From: Fulvia fulva
Lineage: Eukaryota; Ascomycota; Dothideomycetes; Mycosphaerellales; Mycosphaerellaceae
DNA length: 64,000 nt
Assembly (NCBI RefSeq): GCF_020509005.1
Contig: NC_063019.1
Coordinates: 1,302,001-1,366,000 of the forward strand
Direction: 5' to 3'
Below are positions 33,098 through 45,400 of this stretch, piece after piece. A program made the position numbers and the translations under genes. Below the pieces are notes generated by a model that was given only the letters and a program-made list of their open reading frames with translations, did not search any database and was not told the DNA's origin. The stretch's first letter is position 1, and each line of letters begins with the position of its first letter.

Positions 33098-35240
33098 ATG
33101 GCTTCACTCGACACTCTGGACATCCTGGTCCTGGCAGTTCTGCTGCTAGGAACCATTGCATATTTCACCAAGGGCACGTATTGGGCGGTACAGAAGGACC
33201 CATATGCCAGTTCCATGGCCAATGGCGCAGCAGCCAAATCTGGCAAGAGCAGAAACATCCTCGAGAGAATGGAAGAGTCGGGCAAGAACTGCGTTATCTT
33301 CTACGGATCTCAAACCGGTACAGCCGAGGACTATGCTTCCCGCTTAGCCAAGGAAGGCTCCTCGAGATTTGGCTTGAAGACGATGACCGCGGATCTGGAA
33401 GAGTACGACTATGAGAATCTGGACCAATTCCCAGAGGACAAGATCGCCTTCTTCGTGCTGGCAACATATGGTGAGGGAGAGCCAACGGACAACGCTGTGG
33501 AGTTCTACGAATTTATCGGCGGCGAGGATGTATCTTTCAGCGAGAAGAGCTCGGAGGAGAAGCCATTGGAGAGCCTGAAGTACGTGGCCTTTGGTCTCGG
33601 AAACAACACATACGAGCACTACAACTCCATGGTCCGCAAGGTGGATGAGTATCTGACCAAGCTTGGCGCACAGCGTATTGGCGATGCTGGAGAGGGCGAC
33701 GACGGTGCTGGAACAATGGAAGAAGACTTTCTCGCTTGGAAGGAGCCTATGTGGGCTGCATTGGCAGATGCCATGAACCTCGAGGAGCGTGAAGCTGTAT
33801 ACGAACCGGTCTTCGAGATCACTGAACAACCAGACCTGACTCCTGAGCACGACACCGTCTACCTTGGCGAGCCTAACAAGAACCATCTTGAGGGCACTTC
33901 CAAGGGACCATACAACGCGCACAACCCATACATCGCACCAGTCGCTTCATCCAAGGAGATCTTCCACGACAAGAGCAGGAACTGTTTGCACATGGAGATC
34001 GATATCTCTGGCTCCAATCTGTCCTACACAACTGGTGACCACATTGCAGTCTGGCCAAACAACGCAGGTCGCGAGGTCGACCGTCTTCTGAAGGCCATTG
34101 GTCTCGGCAACAAGCGCGAGACAGTGATCAAGGTCAAGGGTCTCGATGCGACTGCGAAGGTTCCTTTCCCAACACCTACCACATACGAAGCCGTGCTCCA
34201 ATATCAGCTCGAAATCGCCGCTCCAGTATCCCGGCAGTTTGTATCGACACTCGCTCAATTCGCACCAAACGACGATGTGAAGGAGAAGTTGACCAAGCTT
34301 GGAGGTGACAAGGATGCATTCGCTGAGGAAGTCGCCAAGAAGCACTTCAACATCGGTCAGTTCCTTGAGCACATCGGTGGAGGCCAGAACTTCGAGAAGA
34401 TCCCATTCTCGCTCCTCATCGAAGGTCTCAACAAGATCCAGCCACGTTACTATTCTATCTCCTCCTCGTCGCTCGTCCAGAAGAACAAGGTCGGCATTAC
34501 AGCAGTCGTCGAGTCGGTTGAGGTTCCCGGCGCACCGCATGTGGTCAAGGGTGTAACAACCAACTATCTACTCTCCCTGAAGCTCCAGCAGGAAGGTCAC
34601 GACAACCCAGATCCACACGGCTTGAACTATGCGATCAAGGGACCTCGCAATAAGTACGACGGCATCCACGTACCAGTCCACATCCGGCACTCGAACTTCA
34701 AGCTCCCTTCAGATCCCAGCAAGCCCATCATCATGGTCGGTCCAGGAACTGGTGTCGCTCCATTCCGTGCTTTCGTCCAGGAAAGAGCACAGCAAGCCAA
34801 GAACGGCGAGAATATCGGCAAGACAATTCTTTTCTTCGGTTGCAGGAACTCGCACGAAGACTTTATCTACAAGGATGAGTGGGAGGTAAGTACTAGAATT
34901 CCACAACTTGCTATTCACTCCTCTTCACTGACAATCCTCCCAGCAATGGACCAAAGACTGCGCCGGCCAATTCGAAATCGTCACCGCTTTCTCCCGCGAA
35001 CAAGAAAAGAAAGTCTACGTGCAACACCGCCTCAAGGAGCGGGCGGAGGAAATCAATAAACTTCTCGAGCAAAAGGCATACTTCTACGTCTGTGGTGACG
35101 CCGCGAACATGGCAAGGGAGGTCAACGAGATTCTTGCTGCGATCATCTCGGAGCAGAGGGGAGTGGATAAGAAGAAGGGTGAGGATGCCGTGAAGAGCAT
35201 GAGGGCAGCCAACCAATACCAGGAGGATGTGTGGTCGTAG
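33098..35240 (+). CDS. cprA: NADPH-cytochrome P450 reductase
   Basis: Endoplasmic-reticulum flavoprotein that passes electrons from NADPH through FAD and FMN to cytochrome P450s, including those of sterol synthesis. Exons are 33,098-34,885 and 34,944-35,240; the 58-bp intron starts GTAAGT and ends CAG, giving 694 residues, the usual length. An N-terminal membrane anchor lies at about residues 7-24. The FMN domain shows YGSQTGTAEDYA, ATYGEGEPTDNA and FGLGNNTYEHYN. The FAD domain shows RYYSISSSS and GVTTNYL. The NADPH domain shows GPGTGVAPFRAF, FFGCRNSHEDF and YVCGDAANMA. The protein ends in DVWS, the classic C-terminus. Without splicing the frame runs into an early stop after residue 653 and loses the last part of the NADPH domain, so the intron is well supported. 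Identity is firm. Confidence 0.97.
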
Positions 35241-38200
35241 AAGAGTTGCATGCACAGGATATAGTGTGGATGAAGAGGGCTGAGTCTGACCAGCGCGTGT
35301 GCGATCTGCAGCGGAATCCTTTGTTGACGTGATGGAAGAGCACTCATCATGCGAATCAGTGGAAGAGGCGTCTTCGAGGGGTTTCGTTGTGTGGCTGTAG
35401 ATAAGGTATCTGCTTGATGCATGTGCAATGTCGATAAGGGATGATCTGAGTGAGAATGCAATATGCTCGAAACATTGGTAGACTGGCGATTTGTTGTGGT
35501 GCTGCGGGTGAGATGTTCTGTGTTACCACCGCGAGGGTTGGCTTGGCGGGAGGCTCGTTGCTCATGAGCTTGCTAGTGATGGATGCCCTGTGGGTTTCAC
35601 GGTGCCGCGCCTAGTCTCGGTGCAATTCAGACGTTGCTTCGTGACGCAGCCAGGCTTCAAATGCTCGTTTCCTTTTGTTGCTTTGGTTGTGCTGCTCCAA
35701 TATTCCTCTCACGTGACGTGGTAGAGATGAGCTATCTTAAACCTTGCGAGCTTGGGCCAGATCTCGAGACTGCTTGCTGGTCAGGGTCAGCTGTCATCTG
35801 TCCTGACATCAGCTTGCACATCATCAGAGTGGAAGCACTTTCAACGAAGATGTCGCTGGACAAAAGAGCATGGCCGTAGATGCAGAAATGGTGTGAGAGC
35901 ACCGGATACCATCAAGATCGACAACAATGTCGTGTCGCTCCGCAGATTGACCCTTGCTGGCCGAAGATTTCCAATGCTGCGGCATCCACTTCGTCTGCTC
36001 GACTGCTCCGCTGCCATCGCTGTGTTTGTAGAGGCGCGTCAAGACTTCCAGTCACTTGACGCTGCTGTGAACGGCGATAGGATTTCGGCAACAGACGCCG
36101 AACGTTGCGCGCATATGCTTGGTGATGAGCAGCAGCGCGTCTAATGTGGGATCCCGAGCAGTCCCAGAAACCAGGTTCGAATCGCCGGTCACCTTACAGC
36201 GGGAGGTCTCGCACCACTGCGCTCTAATGTCGTGGCCAGCGGACTGACGAGGCCGCGCGCGAGTCGCGGTGGATGGTGTGCGGGCAGATGAGTGGTTCTC
36301 ATTGTGATGCAGTCCGGGGAGAGTGTCAGTCGTGCATTTGCATTGCAGGCGACGAGCTGACATCTTGAAGAGTTGAGAAACACCCCTCACGGCCTTACGT
36401 TCCACAGCGGCGTGTCGGGACCCTCTACGGCTCCTTGCAGAGCAGATTCCTTGATGCCAGCGCACACAACGCGTCTTCTCAAATCTGGTCAAACAAGCTG
36501 CTATCTTGTCCCCCCAAGAGTCGCTGATCGAAGACCAGGGGATGACGACCGGAAGCACGGGATGGGTGTCAATGCCGAAGCGATTGGCTGCCACATGACA
36601 GAACCAAGATCCGGTGGTAGGATAGGTGCAGGCTCATCAACCTGAGGATGAAGCGAACTGAAGTACCGCCAGCACGCAATCGAAATAGGAGGAAGGATTC
36701 TGGGTAGTGTGCTGGCAGCCATTTGGCGTTGATATTGCCGCTGCATTGAACCAGGTTGCCGATGCACCCTCGACCGGGTTGCCTGAATTGGGTGGTCAGC
36801 GGCACAAGGTCAGATGCAGGTACGACATTGATCAGCATTGTTGCGGCTATTCTCGCCCATCGTAGAGACGCCCAGTCCCTATTAGGCCAACGTGTGGGCT
36901 CTCGTTCCTGTCAAACATGCAGTTCAATATGCAGCCGCATTGCGTCAGCGCTGCGACAGAAACGCTCCCCACAAGAGATAACGGCGGTGCGTTGCCTAGT
37001 GCCGTTTCGAGTGAGGTTAATCAGAAGACAGCAGTCGAGGATTCGAGATGAACGGAGGCGGGTATGCGATGAAAAGTGACAGCTCGCAAACGCAGAGATT
37101 GCTTAGCGCGTCGCTGAGCGGCAGTGAGATCATTAGCCGTCGAGCCAACCCGTCACCCGGTGCGGTCTGATGGGCATGATCATGAGCAGACGGAACAGAG
37201 ATGCGATAGCTACCATTCGGTGGAGAGGTGCGGGTGCGGTAACGGAGTACATGTGCTGCGTGCGGGCTGGTCTCAACTGGCGCAGCGAGCGTTTGTGGCG
37301 CCTGCGCATGGTGAGGGCTTGTGTAGCGGGCATGTGCGGCTCGCAGAGAAGGGCAGCGGATCGTTGAGCGCTGGGCGTGAGAGAACAAAGGCGGCCGGGC
37401 TTGCAGGTCAGGTAGGTGCAAAACAATCCGCGGCCCCTGTACGTGTGACAGGTTTGAGAGCAGCGACGGTGCTGCAGGGCAATAACAAAACTGCTCTGCT
37501 GCCCTATACTCGACCTGGGCGCCGCTATCCTCTGCCACCTTCGGCACATCACATCCTCCATCTATACTGACACGAGACCTCACCTCCTCCCTCACCTCCA
37601 TCCCGTCCTCACTTGCGAGATATCGCCTCCCGGGCAGTGTCGCTGTACAGCACCAAGGCCAGCATTGTTAACGCATCGTTACTCCTCTGCATTTGAGATT
37701 GGTAGCGTTGCGCAGCAGTAGCTACCTTAGTCCATCGGTCTGCAGGTAGACTCGACCGCGTTGGCCGGCGCTTGCCGCCATACTCATCCGTTGCGAGCAT
37801 CACTGCCACCGATTCCAGGCGAAAGCCTCTCGTTCGGCTAGCACCACGTGGTTCGACTGCCATCTCGACGGCGGCGACCTTTCCTCCGACAGCGCCAAGC
37901 ACCCCTCGAGCAGCAGCGGCGGGCACTCACCTTCCCGGATAACGAGCTTCGAGGTACGTCGTTGTCGCCATTGCGCTCTTTCCCAGCGGAGGAAGGCGAG
38001 AAGCTTGGACTCGAGTCTCAAACACTGCACTTCTTCCCATCCTCTTCCTCCCTTTTTCCCGACTCATCAACACACAACACCCACTTCATCATACACTCCA
38101 CACTTCTTCTTCATTTGCGTTGCATTCGCCGTTGACAATACCAGCTTAGCATCACGCCCGTCACTCCTTTCTGCCGCTATCTGCATTTCCCACGACGTCA

Positions 38201-38260
38201 CCGTCACCAGTACCATATTCAGCCTTCGGCGACGAGGTTGTACACCAGTCTCTTCAGCAG
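35241..38260. other. 3-kb stretch without a recognisable gene
   Basis: Normal composition. Many short frames overlap on both strands (for example 36,052-36,594 reverse and 37,124-37,570 forward), but none has a domain, a signal peptide or a convincing start with splice sites. A GGTTCGAATC string at 36,174-36,183 looks like a tRNA B box, but no cloverleaf can be drawn around it. The last part (about 38,030-38,260) is CT- and CA-rich, like a fungal 5' leader, and probably belongs to the next gene. Confidence 0.55.
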
Positions 38261-38387
38261 GTACGTACTCACTGAACTGATCCGCGGCCCACGACCTTCG
38301 CCCATATCGAGCGGCTTCGGCGTACCTCACCTCCATCACTTTCCTCACATCCATTGCAAGGTCACAGACTGACTTTTCACTTGACAG
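38261..38387 (+). other. candidate 5' UTR intron of the RNA-binding protein gene
   Basis: GTACGT at 38,261, a CTGAC branch-point motif at 38,369-38,373 and an AG at 38,386-38,387 define a plausible 127-bp intron in the untranslated leader, about 190 bp before the start codon. Transcript data would be needed to prove it. Confidence 0.5.
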
Positions 38388-38577
38388 GACTCGACCCGCG
38401 TACTCACCGGAACTCTCTTGGAAGATATCCATCTACACCAGACCAAACTGGTAAGACTCTCCGTTGCGGCTCCAGCAGCAGGAGGTGGACGGCATACCTG
38501 CCGGCAGTCACACTCAGGCCCATTCTTTCCCGAGCACATCCCACGGACCTCTTCCCTTTCCCCTTCCCACTTCCACA

Positions 38578-40505
38578 ATGGCGGCGATGGGCTATCCTCC
38601 TCCGCACAACTTGCTCTACGGCAACAAGCCAGCTCGTCGTCACGTTGGTACTGACCGTGGGTACAAGAACATGGCAGCCATGGACCAGAAGAACTCGAAC
38701 TACAACCGCCAGGCAACAGGTTACAACGCCGGCAGCAACATGTACGGCAATCAGCAATACTCCACTCGTGGCCAGCAGGGTCAGAACTACGGCATGCACC
38801 ACAGCCCCAGCTCCGATCCCATGGCGGCACTCGCTCATTCGTTCCAAGGCATCAACATGTCTAACAACTCCTTCGCAGCTCAGGCCAAGAACGCAATGAT
38901 GTCGAACCAGACCGGCAACTACGGCGGACTACCAGTGGCCACTTCGATGCCAGGTTCCATGTACGGCGGCGGTCAGTATGTGTTCCCGAACAACTACGGC
39001 AACAATGCCAACAGCCAGTCGCCAGGGATGTACACTCCACACGCTGCTCAGTACATGCCACAACTCAACTACGGTGGCTACCAGCAGCACGACAACTCTC
39101 CACTGTCCTCGAACTGGACTCCGACCACTGCTGGTGCTACCGGCGAGGTTCCGACTCTCATCACTCCTCGCCGCGACTCAATCTCATCGAATGAGAATGA
39201 TCAACCAACCACTCCGTCATACGCCGGCTACCCAGGCTTCGTGACACATGGCGGCGTTGTCATCAACCGATCCCCCAGTGGTGTGTTCACGCACAGCACA
39301 CCTTCGCCGACTTCAATGATTGGACCATACGGTATGGCATTGGCCAAGCAGCCAGAACAGAGCGATGTATCTCCCGAGATCAAGGCCATCCTCGCCCAGT
39401 CACCACCGATCCCACGAGCCATCCCTGCTCCATCCTCACCGCTCAAGCCTCTCGACCGTGCCCTCGAGAATCAGCGCGGTGAGACCAACGTCTACATTCG
39501 AGGGTTGCTGCCGGAAACGACCGACGAGATGCTCGAGCAGTGGGGTCTGCGCTTTGGCGACATCAGAAGCTCGAAGTCCATCATCGACCTCAACACTGGT
39601 CTTTGCAAAGGGTCAGTGATGCCGCCTTCTCTTCGTGCTGTCACCTCCTGCTAACCTTATTCCAGCTTTGGCTTCGTCAAGTACCACAACTACGAGGATG
39701 CTGAGAACTGCATCCGTGGCTTTCACTACCTTGGATACGAAGTCAGCTTCGCCCGCGAATCCTTCTACTCGAAGCTCAAGACCTTCTCTGACGAGAACAA
39801 CACCAACCTCTACGTCTCGAACCTGCCCAAGTCCATGAACGAACACGAGCTCGCACAGCTCTTCGCTCCACACAAGGTCTGCTCTTCTCGCATCTTGCGT
39901 GACAAGAACGGCCATGGCCGCGGCGTTGGCTTTGCACGGTATGCCACCCACTGTACCCCATCGTGAACCACATGCTGACTTCCATCAACAGCTTCGAGAC
40001 CCGTGACGACTGTGAAGAGGTCATCAAGACTTTCAACAACCACACCATCAAGTCTCAAGGCGAAGAGCTTCAAGTTCAGATTCGTTTCGCCGACACCCAG
40101 GAGCAGAAGCAACTGAAGCAGCAGACACAAGCTGCTCGCACCTTCCGATCTCAGGAGTATGAGTATGCCACCCAGGCATGGCGCCAGGGCCGTCTACCAT
40201 ACGCTGGCTCCACCATGCACGAAACCCAGAATGGCAACGAATTCGATCAGTACCTGGGCACTACACCTGCCATTCCCATCCAAGGTCAGCGCTGGGCACA
40301 GTCTGCCATTCGACAGGTTCCAGGCCGCAGCCCACTTGGTGCTCTGCCTTACAATGGCTCGTCGCAAGCACCTCTGGACACCTCTGCTGCCGTCTCTGGA
40401 GCGGATGCCAAGGTCACATCTCCAAGCGGCACTGTCGTCGACTGTAAGCCAGCTGCCACGTCGGGCACTGGTGTCGACTCTCCTGTTGCCTCTGAGCAGG
40501 AGTAA
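38578..40505 (+). CDS. two-RRM RNA-binding protein, RBMS/Msa1-like
   Basis: Predicted single-strand nucleic-acid (mRNA) binding protein of 606 residues. Exons are 38,578-39,611, 39,666-39,938 and 39,992-40,505; introns of 54 and 53 bp begin GTCAGT and GTATGC and both end CAG. ATG 38,578 is the first in-frame ATG. Residues 1 to about 300 are low complexity, rich in Asn, Gln, Gly, Ser and Tyr. RRM1 starts near residue 302 (TNVYIRGLLP; GFGFVKY) and RRM2 near residue 393 (TNLYVSNLPKSMNE; GVGFARFE). Both RNP motifs are intact, and the first intron splits the RNP1 motif of RRM1. The paired RRMs resemble the MSSP/RBMS group and fission yeast Msa1, which act in mRNA regulation. The precise orthologue is inferred. 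The disordered N-terminus suggests assembly into RNP granules, which is not shown by the sequence. Confidence 0.88.
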
Positions 40506-42478
40506 GGACCCGACCGCCGGTACTTCCCCACCCATCCTTTCGGTATCACTACTGTCAACGAGCGACTTGCACTGTACAACATCACGACTAGACGGCTGTC
40601 GTTACGAGCTTCACGATTGATTACGACAAGACGCATTCAACAGTTCAGCTCCATGCATTACTACCGCATGCCTGGCGTCGCCTCTGGGCTGTGTCACTCG
40701 CTCTTACTCAACAACAATGGAACAACTACTTACTGACGGGTGATATTGGTGGCATCTTACGACATGACATCAACAATGTGTGTTGGTCATGCCACCTGTG
40801 GCTGGCTTGGAAGTTTCGATCTGTACTTAGCTGTTCATGGTTTACTGGCGGAGTTTCTTATGGTTTCACGAATGAAGGATGGCGGCGGCAAGCATGCTCA
40901 CGACATGGCATCTCGAAGCTCAGCAATCCTTCTGTCAACCACTCAGACTGCAGCCTTCGCGGGCAATGGAAAATGTTCACTTGCATGGAGGGCTATGGTG
41001 TCGGGATATCATGGTAATGAGGATGAATCACTGTGGCATGGTATGGAAAAGTAAATAGAGCGGTACGATCTGCTTGTCGCCTTGTCACTCAATATTGCTG
41101 CCTCACTGTCGCCTCTTCGAAGTGCTTCGCCTCACGTTCGCGTCCAGCCTCAGCTGAGAGACCCTGGTCTTTGCCGCCGTCGAATCGTGTTTGGTGACAC
41201 GCACCATCTTGACAGATGTCCGTGATCAGTAGCATGTGTCGTTGCACGAAAGAGGCGCAGCGAGAGGCATTGACTGCATTGGGACAGCATCCTGGTGGTA
41301 TTATCGTCTTGTCATTCTTGGAGTACCTTACATACTGCCGCTGACGGAGTTGCGGAGCTCTGGTCGTTCTTCGTTCTTTCTAGATCTTTTCGAGACGAGT
41401 TCCGAGCCAGGACCCCTTGGTGAAAGCATTAACGTGCTTTCTAGGTTCGGTGGTTATCAGGGTTATGGGTGTCGGCTTTGAAGTCTTCAGTCGGCTTCGA
41501 TCTTCGGGATCTTTCTCATGTGAAGTCTACATACTGTACCTAGCTGGCCGTGTGACAGAGTCAGCTACTAACGCTACTGTGCTCGATGCGGTAGACGACA
41601 ATATACGTTGGGCTTGCAGACGACGCTCACGACTCGCTGCAGCCACAGGAAGCCTTTCTGACCGCATCACGCCACATTGCTACGGTATCGATAGTTGGTG
41701 CAGGGAAGTGAACTGTACTTGCCCTCACATGAAACGTGGAGAAAAGGATGATGTGGTTCATTTGTCAAGGTGTTGAGCGAGACGGACTGCCGCACTGCTG
41801 TAGCTGCAGCGGGACTTCCATGTAGGGCTCTGTGAGTGGGTATGCTTCACGCAGGACTAGATGAAAATAGATGGTGAGTCGTTTTCTGTGCTTGATTCCC
41901 ATTCGGCTGCCGTTCGGCATGTGGTTACTGGTACAGCTTGCCGGAGGTGGAAGCGTGGTTGCTCTGTACGTCAGCTGCTAGCGTTCCTCTTCATGTACAT
42001 GTATGCGAATGCCCAATGCGGCTCCGGAGGGTGATGGTGGCCAGACTTGGTGGTGGTGATGGTGGTGGTGGCGGTGGTACGCGTGTTTGTGAGACTACAA
42101 GAACAGCTGCGAGAAGGTGTTGTCAACTAGTCGCTGATCATTAGAACTATGGTTCGCTGTACCTGAGCAAGCTCGCGCAGACTTTGGTGTTGCTGAGCCC
42201 GATTGGCGGGACTTGATGGCAGCTCGCTATCATCGACTGGGTTTAGCAGCCGCTGCAGGTGCAGGTACAACGCCAACGCCATCGAGACTTGCGCGGCATT
42301 CAGTTGGCCAAACGCTTCGCAGCCAGTCCTCTCCTCTAAAACATCATCATCACATTGTGATATCGCTATACCCTTCGTCGCGCTGTCTCCTGCGCCTGGA
42401 GCTGGGGGGAGTCTCTCGCACTTGGATATCTTCGCGGGACATGCTGGAGATGCATGCGATACTTTGTTTGCAGAGAGG
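40506..42478. other. 2-kb stretch without a recognisable gene
   Basis: Short overlapping frames only, none with a domain. An imperfect GGT-rich run lies at 42,046-42,080. The right half is probably the promoter and leader of the Tao3-like gene; the open frame reaching upstream of 42,479 contains no in-frame ATG. Confidence 0.55.
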
Positions 42479-45400
42479 ATGAGCAGTGGTAAGTGTCCAA
42501 GGTTCTCTCCGGGAAATTGCTACACTGGTCATTTCTGTCGCGATACGATGAGGCATGTTTCGCTGACGACACACTGCGTCTTATCAGCCGCGCCCTCGCC
42601 TTCAGATGGCTTCAAGACACCGGCCTCGCAGTCGCCAGCGGGCCTGATATGCCCAGATCTCGATACAAGCAGCAGTCCGCCGCCAGAACCGCTCCTCGTC
42701 GCGCCGCCGACCATCCCTGGCATCCCCGTAGCATACCCATCCATATCAGCAGCCACGGTCGGAGGGGCATCACGCGATCCAGCCGGCCAGGCGAGAGGCA
42801 GAGCGTTGAGTACCAGCATTCGCAATGCATCGCCGCGAGCAATCACCCCCGTCCAAGCTCGAGCTCCATCCCGGTCGAACAAGCAGAGCGTCGATATCGA
42901 ACGGAAGCCCTCCGTGTCCTACAGCCACCACCGGCAGGCTTCGATCGTGCATGGCGTGCAGCACTCGCGCAACCCGAGCCTGCTGGCCTCAACCAACAGC
43001 AGTCCACTGAGTCCAGGCAAGATCATGGCTAGCCATTCGCCCGACGCAGCAGCATACACCACCGCAAGTTTGAAGAAGAGCCCGTCTCTGGGGAATCTAC
43101 ACAGCAACGGACACGTGCCGAATGCGGCGGCCATACCAATCAACAGGAGCTTTGAGAATGGCATTGGCATTGGCATGGCCTCTGGGCAGCGAGGGCCGGC
43201 GAGGATGCACAGTGGTCGAGTGAAGCGGAGTCACGAGCACAATCGGTCGCAGTCGAGAGCACAAGCGCAGAGTACGGAATTGAAGACAGTGGGCGAATAT
43301 GCGTTGCATCATCTGTTTACATCCTTCATTGCTGAAGCGGACGATCGCATTGAGAGATGCATGGCGAGGCCGGGCGAAGCGGAGCCGCGCATTGAGAGCA
43401 TTTGTGGACCAGGTGCGGATCCGACGTTCGACCAGCTGATAACCTCGCTCGGACATATCAATCGACACAAGCCGAATAGTCTGATCGACTCCGTCATTCA
43501 TTGGCGCAAAAAGAAGGCAGATGCTGCGAACCAGATGTACAACGAGCTGCGAGCATTGCGTGAAGCAGCTGGTCTTACGCAAAGGGGACCGGCGAACGGT
43601 CACACTCCATACTCGGCGTCCACAGCATCATCATCACCGAACGGGAACGATATCTCGTTGATGGAGCATCAGGTAGCCCTGGCGGATCGCCGGTCGACGG
43701 TGTCGATCTACATCCTGTGCCGAGTGCTTATAGAGATTATTGGACAGACCACATTGAAGGCACTGAACGGACCGGACAACACATTAAATACAGCTGGCCG
43801 CCTTGAAGATGTAATCTATGGCCAGCTGCAAAGCGCAGATCCGGAGCTTCTGGCTCGAGAACCAGTGATCAAGGCCAATTGGGTTATCCGAGGCCAGCTC
43901 CTCGGTGTCATGAGCGGCGTCAGATTCGAAGAAGTCGTGGAGCGTTTCATCAAGGACCTTGAATCAGCACAGAAACGCCTTGCAGTGAAGGGCATTGCAG
44001 ACCAACGGCTGGCTGCCAAGACTGCGCTCCTGGTACAGAGCATGCGATGGCTGCACGTTCGCTCCGTACCAGAAGAGGCATGGCACAGGTCATGCGAGAT
44101 GCTGCAGCTTCTTGCCAAGTTCTTCGCCGAAGTTCATGGGCGGACCATGAAGCATGCTTATGCCGAGCTGTTCGAGCACCTGCTACTGCCTATTGCTGCG
44201 ACAGCGACGAGTGAACTCACTGTTCCAAAGTGGCGGGATGTGGTCTCTGTACTTCAGCCCAAGATCACACAGATGCTGTCGAAGGCCGACCACTGGCCAT
44301 ACGTCTATCCGCTGCAGGCGGTACTGCTTTGCGCGTCACCTCCGGAAGCTTTTGCGACCCAATGGCTACCCCTGGTGACATCTTTCCAGCCAAAGGCTAG
44401 AGACCGAGTTGGTCGGTCACATGCCCTGAAAGCAATATGTCGATTGGTATGGCGCTACCTTTACCGATTCAGTGAAAGTCAGAATTCGATCAACCGGAAG
44501 CTTGATGAGATCGTGAAGCTCGTCTTTCAGGGCGGCAAGCGAGTTCTGATCTCGACAGATCCAATGATTGCGGATCCTCTCATTCAGCTTATTCGTATCA
44601 TCGGTTACAAACATCAGGATTTCTGTTTCCGCAACATCATCTTCCCACTGATGAATGCGGAGCTGTTCTCTGGCCCGGAGAAGGATCTCAAGATTGAGAA
44701 TCTGGATCCAGAGAAGACTGTTATTGCTATCCGCGCGTTCCTTGTCATCATGAGTGATCTGGAGAAGAATGAGCCACCAGCCTTCCCGGCACGATTCGAG
44801 TGCGATACATTCATAGACCCTTACTCACGATTGCCCATCACCCATCGCCGAACACGATCTCAAGGATTCGCTCTCTCTGCTGGCAGAACAGAGCGCCTTT
44901 CACGCCCCGTAATGACCACGAACCTTAACGATGTTGCGAAGGAGTATTACATCAAATTTTGCAAGATGCTTGGCCAGTTGACGATGATATGCGACAACAC
45001 TTTTGGTGGACAAGCAGTTCTGGACGAGAAATTCTCGTCACATACGCCGAAGACGCCTATGGCTGAGGCCTTCACGTTCAACAAGAGGGACGAACTAATG
45101 AACCCTACTGATTTACGGCAACACTATTACGACCTACTGCACGTGGCGGTAGAGGCTCTACCCAGATGCCTTTCACCACATTTACCGATCAACGCGCTGG
45201 TCAACCTACTGTGTACTGGAACAGCCCACGTCCAGTCTCATATCGCTACGTCTTCGGCCCAGTCTCTCAAGTCAATAGCGAGACAATCCCACGCACAGCA
45301 GGTGACGATCGGCTTCGCCCGGTTCATCTTCAACTTCGATGACAGATACTCCACCGTGTCTGATGGCAGTCTGTTGGGACCCGGGCACATCGAGAACACC

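Noticed and set aside
36174..36183. tRNA B-box-like GGTTCGAATC
   Set aside because: The flanking bases do not form a T stem, and there is no A box, anticodon arm or acceptor pairing on either strand.
36052..36594. 180-codon reverse open frame
   Set aside because: No recognisable domain, Arg/Thr/Ser-rich composition of a chance frame, and several overlapping frames of similar length.
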